From JABDOU01 sp041609995 (lineage in GTDB: Bacteria > Actinomycetota > Acidimicrobiia > Spongiisociales > SHLN01), in NCBI GenBank assembly GCA_041609995.1, contig JBFIPU010000087.1:1-11806 (forward strand): DNA of 11,806 nucleotides, given 5' to 3'. Of the stretch, positions 1-6,085 are shown one piece after another. How positions within the stretch are numbered: position 1 is the stretch's first letter; every line of letters starts with the position of its first letter. The notes beneath the pieces are model-generated. The model made no database searches. It was not told the DNA's origin and worked only from the letters and a program-made list of their open reading frames with translations. The position numbers and the translations under genes are program-made.

Positions 1-2
1 CG

Positions 3-86
3 CGGGTGACGCTCGAGGAGCCTTCGGAAGAGGGACGGCGTGCCAAGGCGCAATACGAACAACTGCTCGACACATGGTTCGACTGA
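3..86 (+). CDS. C-terminal end of an unidentified protein (5' end outside window)
   Basis: An open frame enters from the left edge in frame 3 and ends at TGA 84-86. The 27 visible residues are mostly charged and helical in character (ending LLDTWFD). They use codons typical of high-GC coding DNA. I do not recognise the family from so short a tail. The frame could be a chance opening, but the codon third positions and the stop just before the repeat region suggest a real gene end. Confidence 0.5.
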   Translation, partial: RVTLEEPSEEGRRAKAQYEQLLDTWFD

Positions 87-243
87 GCCCACCTACTTGA
101 TCGGGGCCGGCGCAATCCCCACCCAACCCGAGTTCGCGAGCACCGGAGGGGTCGCCGCGCGAACCGCAGATGAGCGCACGATCAGCATCCACTCGCTACC
201 TCGACCGAGGTCAGCGAATGGGCAGATACAATCCTCGCACATT

Positions 244-307
244 GGAGGGGTCGCCGCGCGAACCGCAGGTGAGCGCACTTCAAGCATCGCCTGCCTAGTG
301 CGCACGC
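244..307 (+). pseudogene. Decayed tRNA-Ser remnant inside repeat unit 2
   Basis: Bases 244-254 equal the first 11 bases of the intact tRNA-Ser (476-486). Bases 293-307 (GCCTAGTGCGCACGC) equal its D-loop to anticodon-stem segment (495-509). The eight tRNA bases between them are replaced by 38 bases that carry a hairpin. The rest of the tRNA (anticodon loop, variable arm, T arm, 3' acceptor strand) is not recognisable. It cannot form a cloverleaf, so a broken tRNA copy is the simplest reading. Confidence 0.5.
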
Positions 308-459
308 CGTCCGAGCCAAAGGCGAGGACACCAACAAGAATCCAAGCGGGCGCAAACCTCTACAATCCTCGCACGTTGGAGGGGTCGCCGCGCGAACCGC
401 AGGTGAGCGCACAACAGGCATCCACCCGCTTCCTCGAACAAGGTGAGCGTGTCGGCAGA

Positions 460-465
460 TACAAT
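460..465 (+). promoter_or_regulatory. -10 box of the tRNA-Ser promoter
   Basis: TACAAT lies 10 bases before the mature tRNA 5' end, which allows a start a few bases upstream of the tRNA. The same hexamer precedes repeat units 2 and 3 (227-232 and 361-366), in each case 11 bases before GGAGGGG. No good -35 hexamer is visible. The placement is convincing, but promoter activity of the upstream copies is inference. Confidence 0.55.
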
Positions 466-475
466 CTCGCGCACT

Positions 476-566
476 GGAGGGGTCGCATAGTCTGGCCTAG
501 TGCGCACGCTTGGAAAGCGTGTAAGCGGTTAACGCCGTTTCGAGGGTTCGAATCCCTCCCCCTCCG
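476..566 (+). tRNA. tRNA-Ser (anticodon GGA)
   Basis: A full class II tRNA folds here. The acceptor strands GGAGGGG (476-482) and CCCCTCC (559-565) pair fully, with discriminator base G566. The anticodon stem CACGC/GCGTG closes the loop TTGGAAA with anticodon GGA at 512-514, which reads UCC and UCU. A long variable arm built on GCGG/CGC and a T arm GAGGG-TTCGAAT-CCCTC complete it. The long variable arm and G discriminator fit serine. CCA is not encoded. The tRNA sits only five bases before the first possible tadA start codon. Confidence 0.96.
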
Positions 567-571
567 CAACG

Positions 572-1039
572 ATGGAATCGGTTCACAGCACCATGGTCGA
601 AGAGGCCATGGTGCGCGCCCTCGACCTGGCACGAACCGCAGGCGAACAAGGCGAGGTGCCGGTCGGCGCCGTCGTCGTCGATGCTTCCGGTGAGATCGTG
701 GCCGGCGAGTTCAACCGGACGGTCCAAGACAGCGACCCCACCGCCCACGCAGAGATCCTGGCGATCCGACGGACAGCCGCCCGTCACGGCGATTGGCGAT
801 TGGACGGCCACATGCTGGTCGTCACCCTCGAGCCTTGTCCGATGTGCGCTGGTGCCGCAGTGTGGGCTCGCCTCGACCACCTCGTCTATGGAGCCCCGGA
901 TCCCAAGGCCGGGGCGGCGTGGAGCTTGTACAACATCCCCCAGGATCCCCGTCTGAACCATCGAATCGAACTCACGGCCGGCGTGATGGCGGACGAAAGC
1001 GCGCAGCTGCTCCGCAGCTTCTTTCAGGCGCGCCGCTAG
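572..1039 (+). CDS. tadA: tRNA adenosine(34) deaminase TadA
   Basis: TadA converts A34 of tRNA-Arg(ACG) to inosine so that one tRNA reads CGU, CGC and CGA. The 155-residue protein has the usual family length and the CMP/dCMP deaminase zinc site: H59 and E61 in TAHAE (H59 binds zinc, E61 is the proton shuttle) and C89/C92 in EPCPMCAGA. The EVPVGAVVV strand near residues 28-36 and NHR near the C-terminus are typical. The start at 572 gives the N-terminal length of E. coli TadA. Neither it nor the alternative ATG at 593 has a clear ribosome site. The gene is probably cotranscribed with the tRNA-Ser directly upstream; ffs follows 20 bases after the stop. Its tRNA substrate is arginine, not serine, so the pairing is a conserved neighbourhood rather than enzyme and substrate. 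Confidence 0.95.
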   Translation: MESVHSTMVEEAMVRALDLARTAGEQGEVPVGAVVVDASGEIVAGEFNRTVQDSDPTAHAEILAIRRTAARHGDWRLDGHMLVVTLEPCPMCAGAAVWARLDHLVYGAPDPKAGAAWSLYNIPQDPRLNHRIELTAGVMADESAQLLRSFFQARR

Positions 1040-1059
1040 CACCGGCTACCATTCCCGCT

Positions 1060-1165
1060 CCCCGCCGGAGAGCCTGTACGGCGGTGTGCTCGTGAACCGG
1101 GTCAGGTCCTAACGGAAGCAGCCCTAAGCGTGCCACGCCGGGTGTACGGATCCTCGAAGGCGGGG
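1060..1165 (+). ncRNA. ffs: Signal recognition particle 4.5S RNA (small bacterial type)
   Basis: The Ffh-binding core is plain at 1099-1124: GGGTCAGGTCC, a TAAC tetraloop (1110-1113), then GGAAGCAGCCC. The outer helix closes with CCCCGCC (1060-1066) against GGCGGGG (1159-1165), a perfect 7-bp pairing, and GGCG/CGCC and GTAC/GTAC pairings lie inside. At about 106 nt it is the small SRP RNA without an Alu domain. It binds Ffh and guides ribosomes making membrane and secreted proteins to FtsY. UAAC fits the URRC tetraloop class known for SRP RNAs besides GNRA. The exact ends are set by the terminal helix and may extend a few bases. Confidence 0.93.
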
Positions 1166-1198
1166 ATTCAAGTGGCCCACCAATCCGCCGGCACGACG

Positions 1199-1204
1199 TA
1201 TCGT
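1199..1204 (+). promoter_or_regulatory. Putative leaderless -10 box for the transglycosylase gene
   Basis: TATCGT is followed by six bases and then the ATG at 1211, the TAnnnT-N6-ATG layout of leaderless actinobacterial promoters. No Shine-Dalgarno sequence precedes this ATG, which supports a leaderless start. No clear -35 box is seen. Confidence 0.45.
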
Positions 1205-1210
1205 TCGATC

Positions 1211-2152
1211 ATGGCCAAGCTCGGACTCGCGCTGCTGTTGCCCCTTGTGCTCGTGGCCTGTGTCACCGGGTCGGGGAGACCGATCATCGAGACGTCGTCG
1301 ACGTCACTCGTGAGCTCGACTACGGCACCGCCGTCGTCTTTGTCGACCTCGACGACGATCTCCGCCACGACCACTACAACGTTGTGGCCGACCGCGGCAG
1401 ACAATCCAGTCGACCTCGCCGCCCAGATCATCGAGGCAGAACACGCGGTGAGAACAGACACGCCACCCGATCGGATGATGAAGCTGGCGGCGATCCAGCA
1501 GCGGGCCTACTCGCGGCTTCACAGCAATCCGGACTGGCACGCCGAGGTGTTCGATCTGGCCGGCCCCGACCTGGAACCGGTCATCCGGCTTCACCTAGAG
1601 GCCAAGGGCGAGCTGGTCGAATTGACTCCGACCACGAACACGCAGCTGCCCGCCTGGGAGATCGTCGAGCCGGAGCCGGTCGAGGACCTCCTCTCCTACT
1701 ACCAAGAGGCCGAGCTCTTGACCGGCACACCGTGGGAGTACCTGGCTGCCATCAATTTCATCGAGACGCGCATGGGTCGCATCCGGGGCCTGAGCTCTGC
1801 CAACGCAGCCGGTCCCATGCAGTTCATTCCCCCGACCTGGGAGCGTTACGGCGAAGGCGACGTCTACGACCCGCAAGACTCAATCCTGGCCGCCGGCCGC
1901 CTGCTGGCCGACTTCGGGGCTCCCGACGACATGGAGACAGCACTGTGGCATTACAACCCATCCGACCGGTACGTGCAGGCGGTCACGTCCTACGCCAAGA
2001 TCCTCGAGATCGAGCCGGCGTCATACCGGGCGTTCTGGGGCTGGCAGGTCTACTACGCCACCACCGAAGGGGCAATTCAGCTGCCGGTCGGCTACGCGCG
2101 GGACGAACCAATCGACGCTCGGGTCTATCTGGAGGAGCTCGCCGGTCGCTAG
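1211..2152 (+). CDS. Lipoprotein lytic murein transglycosylase (SLT domain)
   Basis: The 313-residue protein begins with a lipoprotein signal peptide (hydrophobic core 4-15, lipobox LVAC with Cys17). A Ser/Thr-rich linker of about 30-58 follows, of the kind that spans a cell wall. The C-terminal half (about 158-265) is a transglycosylase SLT domain: Glu185 in FIETRMG is the likely catalytic acid, and GPMQFIPPTW (201-210) and ALWHYNP (244-250) are family motifs. It should cleave the MurNAc-GlcNAc bond of peptidoglycan on the outer face of the membrane. The frame is open further upstream to 1130, but that stretch lies inside ffs, and the signal peptide begins at ATG 1211. Residues about 65-135 are a helical region of unknown role. 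The specific transglycosylase subfamily is not certain. Confidence 0.88.
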   Translation: MAKLGLALLLPLVLVACVTGSGRPIIETSSTSLVSSTTAPPSSLSTSTTISATTTTTLWPTAADNPVDLAAQIIEAEHAVRTDTPPDRMMKLAAIQQRAYSRLHSNPDWHAEVFDLAGPDLEPVIRLHLEAKGELVELTPTTNTQLPAWEIVEPEPVEDLLSYYQEAELLTGTPWEYLAAINFIETRMGRIRGLSSANAAGPMQFIPPTWERYGEGDVYDPQDSILAAGRLLADFGAPDDMETALWHYNPSDRYVQAVTSYAKILEIEPASYRAFWGWQVYYATTEGAIQLPVGYARDEPIDARVYLEELAGR

Positions 2153-2158
2153 CCGCTG

Positions 2159-2176
2159 TCCTCTAGTTCGCGAGGA
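2159..2176. terminator. Weak hairpin between convergent genes
   Basis: TCCTC (2159-2163) pairs with GAGGA (2172-2176) across an 8-base loop in the 27-bp gap between the ends of the transglycosylase and the GNAT gene. It could end both transcripts, but the stem is short and has no T tract. Confidence 0.25.
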
Positions 2177-2179
2177 TTG

Positions 2180-2596
2180 TCAAAGGAGCTTGCCCATGCT
2201 CGTCCTCGGCTCCACCGCAAAACCAAGCGCTTCGTAGAACGCCACGGCCGTCTTGTCGTCGGGCCGGAGCTGCAGATTGACTTTGTGGCATCCCCGGCCT
2301 GCCAGTCGGTCCTCGACATCGCCCATCAGCAAGCTTCCGATGCCCCGGCGGCGCAATTCCGGCCGCACCGCAAGACGGTAGATCCAGCCCCGCTGCCCGT
2401 CCCACCCCGCCATAACGGTGCCCCCCACCGAGTTCTCGACTTCGGCGACCACGAACAGGTCGGGCGACACAGAAATCATGCGATCGATGTCGGCCCCCGG
2501 ATCGTTGTGGGGCCGGGGATTGGGCCAAACAGACCGCCACAGCGCAACGACCCCATCACGATCGGCCGGCTCATACGTGCGGATCACCACATCCAT
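2180..2596 (-). CDS. GNAT family N-acetyltransferase, YpeA-like
   Basis: The 138-residue protein is a single GNAT domain. RRRGIG (82-87) is the acetyl-CoA pyrophosphate loop, and FYEALGF (120-126) is the C-terminal GNAT signature. The N-terminal half resembles E. coli YpeA, with ALW near residue 18, a shared NDPGADIDR-type stretch (31-39) and a GGTVMAG-type strand (58-64). The substrate is unknown. A TTG further upstream (2645-2647) would add 17 residues, but ATG 2594-2596 begins where homologues begin. The gene lies 133 bp downstream of menG on the same strand and converges with the transglycosylase gene. Whether it belongs to the menG transcript cannot be told from the sequence. Confidence 0.88.
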   Translation of the reverse strand: MDVVIRTYEPADRDGVVALWRSVWPNPRPHNDPGADIDRMISVSPDLFVVAEVENSVGGTVMAGWDGQRGWIYRLAVRPELRRRGIGSLLMGDVEDRLAGRGCHKVNLQLRPDDKTAVAFYEALGFAVEPRTSMGKLL

Positions 2597-2729
2597 ATGA
2601 CTAGTCCGGAGACGCGTGATGGCGATGGGACCTGCTGAGGCTGACAACCAGCGAATGCGAGATTCATAGTGATTCCATGTTCCGATTCATCTACCGGGTG
2701 CTCCGCAGCAGCCACACATTCACCATTGC

Positions 2730-3359
2730 CTAGGCGGGTTTCCTGAACTCGGCTCCGTAAACGAAGCCGAAGGGGCCCATTCGCCACACCTCGTGCAAGG
2801 GAATCGGGCTGTGGCGATACATCTGCTCGGGGGGTGGCAGCTTGTCGAGGCTGCGGTGGAGGTAGGCGTACTCTTCGCGGCTACCGGCCAGCAATCCCAC
2901 CAGGTTGAGAGCCAGGAACGATCCGGCCCGATGGAGGAGCCGCAGCAACCGATTAGGGGGGCGGCCGAGGTCGACGACTACCGCGACCCCTCCCGGACGG
3001 AGAACGCGGTTGATCTCCGCCAGCGTGTCCGGGATCGAGTCGAGATTGCGAAACACGAAAGCGGAGAAGACCCCGTCGTAGGCCTCGTCCTCGAACGGAA
3101 GATCTTCCCCCATGCCGACGCGCTTGTCCTCTACCGGGTTGCGGGCCAGCATCTTCTCGCTGGGATCGAGGGCTGTGATTTCGCGAGGAGCCAACTGGGC
3201 ATTGGCCGCACCGGTCCCGGCGCCGAGGTCGATCACCTTGCCCGGTGGAAGACGATCGATGCCCCGTTGGCGCCAGCTGACATCTTGCCCGAACGAGAGC
3301 AATGTGTTGATGAGGTCGTAGCGGTTGGCGATGTCTCGAAAAACGTCGCGTCGGGTCAT
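2730..3359 (-). CDS. menG: Demethylmenaquinone methyltransferase (MenG/UbiE family)
   Basis: This 209-residue class I SAM methyltransferase has the MenG/UbiE start (FRDIANRYDLINTLLSFG, 7-24, with a W near 29). The SAM loop DLGAGTG is at 44-50, the acidic residue D65 lies after strand 2, and FVFRNLDSIPDTLAEINRVL follows at about 101-120. It should methylate demethylmenaquinone in the last step of menaquinone synthesis, at the inner membrane face. It is about 20-30 residues shorter than typical MenG, and the C-terminal region after 135 is less conserved in my reading. A related quinone methyltransferase is therefore possible. Its ATG overlaps the serS stop in an ATGA (3356-3359), which implies translational coupling. 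Confidence 0.85.
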   Translation of the reverse strand: MTRRDVFRDIANRYDLINTLLSFGQDVSWRQRGIDRLPPGKVIDLGAGTGAANAQLAPREITALDPSEKMLARNPVEDKRVGMGEDLPFEDEAYDGVFSAFVFRNLDSIPDTLAEINRVLRPGGVAVVVDLGRPPNRLLRLLHRAGSFLALNLVGLLAGSREEYAYLHRSLDKLPPPEQMYRHSPIPLHEVWRMGPFGFVYGAEFRKPA

Positions 3360-4609
3360 CCGCCGAACGTCTCGAAGCCGGTGTAGGGCACGAGTGCGTC
3401 CGGCACCTTGATCGTCCCGTCGGCCCGCTGATTGTTCTCCATGATGGCGATCAACATGCGGCCGATCGCCACGGCCGTCCCGTTCAACGTGTGCACCAGA
3501 CGGTTTTCATCGCCGTCTTTGAAGCGTATCTTCAGGCGCCGGGATTGATAGTCCGTGGTGTTGGAACAGGACGTGATCTCCCGGAACGTGTCTTGGGCAG
3601 GCATCCACGCCTCGACGTCGTACTTCTTGGCGGCCGAGGCTCCGAGGTCGCCGGTGCAGACGTTGACGACCCGGTAGGGAATCCCCAGCTCCTGGATCAA
3701 CGCCTCCTCCCGGCTGAACAAGTACTCGTGTTCGTCCCACGACTTGTCCGGATGACAGAAGCTGAACATCTCGACTTTGTCGAACTGGTGGACGCGCAGA
3801 ATGCCGCGGGTGTCGCGGCCGGCTGCTCCCGACTCGCGCCGGAAACACGTCGAGAAGCCGGCGTACCTGAGGGGCAGATCTTCGGCATCCAGGATCTCGT
3901 CGCCATGGAACGCGGCCAGGGCGACTTCTGAGGTACCGACCAGGTACAAATCATCTTTCGGGATCTCATAGACCTGATTGGCGTCGTCGGGGAAGAAACC
4001 CGTCCCATAAAGAGCTTGCTCCCGCACCAGTACGGGCGGAACCACGGGCGTGAATCCGTCGGCCACCAGTCGGTCCAGCGCAAAGCGTACGAGGGCGAAC
4101 TCCAGCATCACTGCGTCACCGAGCAGGTAGGCGAACCTCGTTCCCGAGACTTTGGCCGCCCGCTCCGGATCGATCATTCCTGTCCCCAGCTCCAGGTGGT
4201 CCTTGGGTTCGAAATCGAACGTGGTCGGTTGGCCGAATTGGCTGATCTGCACGTTGTCCGCTTCCCCCTCTCCGACCGGAACGCTCTCATGGGGAGGATT
4301 CGGCAAGGGCGCGAATAGGGCCATGAATTCTCGATCCAGCTTCTCGACGCGAGACCCCAGGGTTTTGACCTCTTCCGACAACCCCGCCGCCCGCTCCAAT
4401 GCCGCCGTTCGCTCGTCCCCTTCCAACCGGGCAATCTCTTTCCCGAGGGCTTTTTGTTCGGCGCGGCGCTCTTCGGCTTCGGTTCGTGCCTCGCGCCGTC
4501 GCCGGTCGAGCACCACGAGGTCGTCGACGATGAACGGGTCGATGTGCCGCCGCTCGAGCGCAGCTTTCAGCTCGTCGGGACGTTGGCGCAGCCAGGCGAT
4601 ATCAATCAT
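3356..4609 (-). CDS. serS: Seryl-tRNA synthetase
   Basis: SerS charges tRNA-Ser (and tRNA-Sec where present) with serine. The 417-residue protein has the family layout: an N-terminal coiled-coil arm (about 30-100, rich in Arg/Glu/Ala) that grips the long variable arm of tRNA-Ser, then a class II catalytic core. The serine-pocket TSE is at 226-228. Motif 2 (FRRESGAAGRDTRG, 256-269) and motif 3 (AIGRMLIAIMEN, 381-392, with the ATP-binding Arg384) are intact. The length is normal. It begins 34 bp after the CARDB-like gene and overlaps menG by four bases, so the three probably form one operon. A tRNA-Ser gene lies about 3 kb away in this window on the other strand. No strong ribosome site precedes the ATG. 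Confidence 0.97.
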   Translation of the reverse strand: MIDIAWLRQRPDELKAALERRHIDPFIVDDLVVLDRRRREARTEAEERRAEQKALGKEIARLEGDERTAALERAAGLSEEVKTLGSRVEKLDREFMALFAPLPNPPHESVPVGEGEADNVQISQFGQPTTFDFEPKDHLELGTGMIDPERAAKVSGTRFAYLLGDAVMLEFALVRFALDRLVADGFTPVVPPVLVREQALYGTGFFPDDANQVYEIPKDDLYLVGTSEVALAAFHGDEILDAEDLPLRYAGFSTCFRRESGAAGRDTRGILRVHQFDKVEMFSFCHPDKSWDEHEYLFSREEALIQELGIPYRVVNVCTGDLGASAAKKYDVEAWMPAQDTFREITSCSNTTDYQSRRLKIRFKDGDENRLVHTLNGTAVAIGRMLIAIMENNQRADGTIKVPDALVPYTGFETFGG

Positions 4610-4643
4610 CGGCGGTCACGACGCAAATGCTAGGCGCCGACCG

Positions 4644-5648
4644 TCAGATCCCACCGCCCGAATCCAGGACCTCGCGTTCTTCGTTGATGAGGAAACGATC
4701 GAAGAACACATTGTTGCCGGCATCGACCTCATCGACCACGGTGGCCACGGAGGCCTCGATCGAATACTGGGCACCGGGCGTCACCGCTATCTGGAAGGAC
4801 TGCGTCGTCGAGGCACCAGGAGCCAGCTCGGGGATGGTCACCGACTCCTCGCGGGAGGCGGCACCGCTGATTCGCAACTTGAGCTCTATGTCACGCTCGG
4901 GTGAGTTGCCGACGTTCTGCACTGCAACCTGCAAGTCGAGTGTCTCGGTCAGCGGAATGATCGCCACCCCCTGTTCGTTCTGGACCAGCGGCCTCGGCTC
5001 GAGCCGAACCGAGGCCACCGCCAAGTCCCTCCGGAGCGTCAGATCGGGGGCTACTCCCACCCGAGCGATCATGGCATCAACGCTGACCAGCGGTCCGGCC
5101 AGCCGCACATCGGGTAGCGCTGGCGGTTCGGTATCCAACGTCTCGGCCAACTGGGGGAGCCGATCGGTGAAGGAGCGGTAGGAGCGGTCCCCGATCCGAA
5201 GGAGCAACACCGCCTCGGCAACACCTTCCGCCGAGCCTTCCTCGCCATCGGCTATCCCGATCAGGCCCTGCCGCAACCGGTCGAGTCCATCGGCCCAGGA
5301 TTCGGTCGCCAACAACAGGCGGGCGTGTTCGAGCGTTGCTCCTCCCGGAACCTCGACGGTCGACAAGTCGCTCGTGACCCCTGCGAGGAGCTCTTCCATG
5401 TTGTCGAACGAGCCCTGCAGGGCGGGTCGTTCGATCGACCCGAGCCGGCTTGCCAGATCGTTCAGCTCTCCACTCACCCGATCGGCGGTGGCCGCCGAAG
5501 TCGAGGCCGTGTTGAGATAGGCAGAGAGGACGCGGCTCTCTGTTCGAACATTGGTTACCAGGACCCCGACCGCGATGGCGATCGACCCGACAGCCAGCAA
5601 GAGCGGCCATCGGCGGCGACGGCGACGAGGAGGGGGACCCAGCAACAT
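4644..5648 (-). CDS. Membrane-anchored protein with C-terminal CARDB-like Ig domain
   Basis: The 334-residue protein starts with an arginine-rich stretch (8-13) and one hydrophobic helix (about 14-34). This gives a type II anchor or uncleaved signal, with the rest outside the cell. A helical region (about 40-175, including ADRVSGELNDLASRLGS) follows. The last third (about 209-318) reads as a CARDB or similar beta-sandwich: LAVASVRLEP, VAVQNVGNSP, IPELAPGAS and VDAGNN are hallmarks of that fold. The function is unknown; the fold is common in surface and adhesion proteins. An in-frame stop lies just upstream, so ATG 5648 is the first possible ATG. No ribosome site is visible, and TAGGAT sits 9 bases before the ATG as a possible -10 box. 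It heads the serS-menG cluster. Confidence 0.8.
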   Translation of the reverse strand: MLLGPPPRRRRRRWPLLLAVGSIAIAVGVLVTNVRTESRVLSAYLNTASTSAATADRVSGELNDLASRLGSIERPALQGSFDNMEELLAGVTSDLSTVEVPGGATLEHARLLLATESWADGLDRLRQGLIGIADGEEGSAEGVAEAVLLLRIGDRSYRSFTDRLPQLAETLDTEPPALPDVRLAGPLVSVDAMIARVGVAPDLTLRRDLAVASVRLEPRPLVQNEQGVAIIPLTETLDLQVAVQNVGNSPERDIELKLRISGAASREESVTIPELAPGASTTQSFQIAVTPGAQYSIEASVATVVDEVDAGNNVFFDRFLINEEREVLDSGGGI

Positions 5649-5699
5649 GCAGGCGTGATCCTATCGGTCGAGGTTCTTCGCGACCTGGGGCCTGGCGGC

Positions 5700-5705
5700 T
5701 AGTAA
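5700..5705 (+). promoter_or_regulatory. Possible -10 box for tRNA-Leu
   Basis: TAGTAA lies 18 bases before the mature tRNA-Leu. TTCGCG stands 17 bases upstream of it (5677-5682) as a poor -35 box. The site is in the 75-bp divergent gap shared with the CARDB-like gene. The match is weak. Confidence 0.3.
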
Positions 5706-5723
5706 CCTGGCGCTCCATCACTC

Positions 5724-5808
5724 GGGCGAGTGGCGGAATTTGGTAGACGCGCAGGCTTCAGGTGCCTGTGGGCTTCGGCCCGTGGAGGTTCAAGTCCTCT
5801 CTCGCCCA
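5724..5808 (+). tRNA. tRNA-Leu (anticodon CAG)
   Basis: The acceptor strands GGGCGAG (5724-5730) and CTCGCCC (5801-5807) pair fully, with discriminator A5808. The anticodon stem CAGGC/GCCTG closes the loop TTCAGGT with anticodon CAG at 5759-5761, which reads CUG, the main leucine codon of high-GC genomes. The variable arm is GGGC-TTCG-GCCC and the T loop is TTCAAGT. The long variable arm and A discriminator fit leucine. CCA is not encoded. A strong hairpin begins five bases after the tRNA. Confidence 0.97.
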
Positions 5809-5809
5809 C

Positions 5810-6085
5810 GTCGGTTTTGGCCTTACGGCCAAAGCCCTTACGGGAGGTTCCTACGGAACCTCCACCGGTTTCGACTCAGATGAGCCTCGGGTTCCTTGCG
5901 AGTTCGGTTCCCGAACTCGAGGTCGGATTCGGGCCTACGCCAAAGCCCCAACAGGAGTTCCTGCAGAACTCCAAGGTCCCACCTCCCTCAATCCATTCGG
6001 GTTCCTTGCGAGTTCGGTTCCCGAACTCGAGGTCGGTTTCGGCCTTCCGGCCAAAGCCCTAACGGGACGTTCCTCCGGACCTCGA
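5810..6085. repeat. Composite array of perfect hairpins, about 110-bp period
   Basis: Three kinds of inverted repeat recur in a fixed order. A is TTTGGCC-TTAC-GGCCAAA (5816-5833), with diverged copies at about 5928-5944 and 6037-6055. B is GGAGGTTCC-TAC-GGAACCTCC (5843-5863), a 7-bp version at 5954-5972 and a decayed one at about 6064-6082. C is CGAGTTCGG-TTC-CCGAACTCG (5899-5919), repeated exactly at 6009-6029. The order is A-B, C-A-B, C-A-B. A 40-bp stretch at 5887-5926 recurs without a mismatch at 5997-6036, a shift of 110 bp. Open frames across this area are built from the repeats and match nothing I know. Confidence 0.85.
5813..5836 (+). terminator. Hairpin directly after tRNA-Leu, possible terminator
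   Basis: GGTTTTGGCC (5813-5822) pairs with GGCCAAAGCC (5827-5836) across a TTAC loop, with one G-T pair in ten. It lies where a tRNA terminator would be, but no T tract follows. It is also the first A element of the hairpin array described separately. Confidence 0.35.

Larger units (their letters stand above)
145..475 (+). repeat. Tandem array of tRNA-Ser promoter/5'-end repeats
   Basis: Three units precede the intact tRNA-Ser and begin at 145, 244 and 378. Each starts with GGAGGGGTCGC, which is exactly the first 11 bases of the tRNA, and continues to a GCGCAC at base 30-35 of the unit. The 35-base cores at 244-278 and 378-412 are identical; the core at 145-179 differs by one base. Units 2 and 3 also share the upstream stretch starting with TACAAT (227-278 versus 361-412, one mismatch in 52). 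Unit spacing is 99, 134 and 98 bp. The sequence between the cores of units 1 and 3 is also related (CATCCAC near 187 and 419, GGCAGATACAAT near 221 and 454). No convincing gene lies in 87-475; long open frames here come from the repeats. Confidence 0.85.

Noticed and set aside
145..475. CRISPR array
   Set aside because: Unit spacing is irregular (99, 134, 98), the cores copy a tRNA 5' end, and no cas genes are present.
93..632. Several minus-strand open frames with recurring RFARRPLQ-like and VRAATPP-like blocks
   Set aside because: The recurring blocks are the reverse translation of the 35-base repeat core. No start sites or known domains are present.
40..693. A 217-codon open frame on the plus strand across the repeat region
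   Set aside because: It runs through the tRNA-Ser repeats, the tRNA itself and the start of tadA in a different frame. Its product is arginine-rich, with repeated blocks from the DNA repeats.
1130..1210. Upstream extension of the transglycosylase frame
   Set aside because: It lies within and just after ffs. The lipoprotein signal peptide starts at 1211.
1384..2166. 260-codon plus-strand frame overlapping the transglycosylase gene
   Set aside because: It is a shadow of the transglycosylase gene in another frame, rich in Arg and Pro, with no domain.
5724..6085. Integration site of a mobile element at tRNA-Leu
   Set aside because: No repeat of the tRNA 3' end is found downstream and no integrase lies in the window. 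The array repeats are not tRNA copies.
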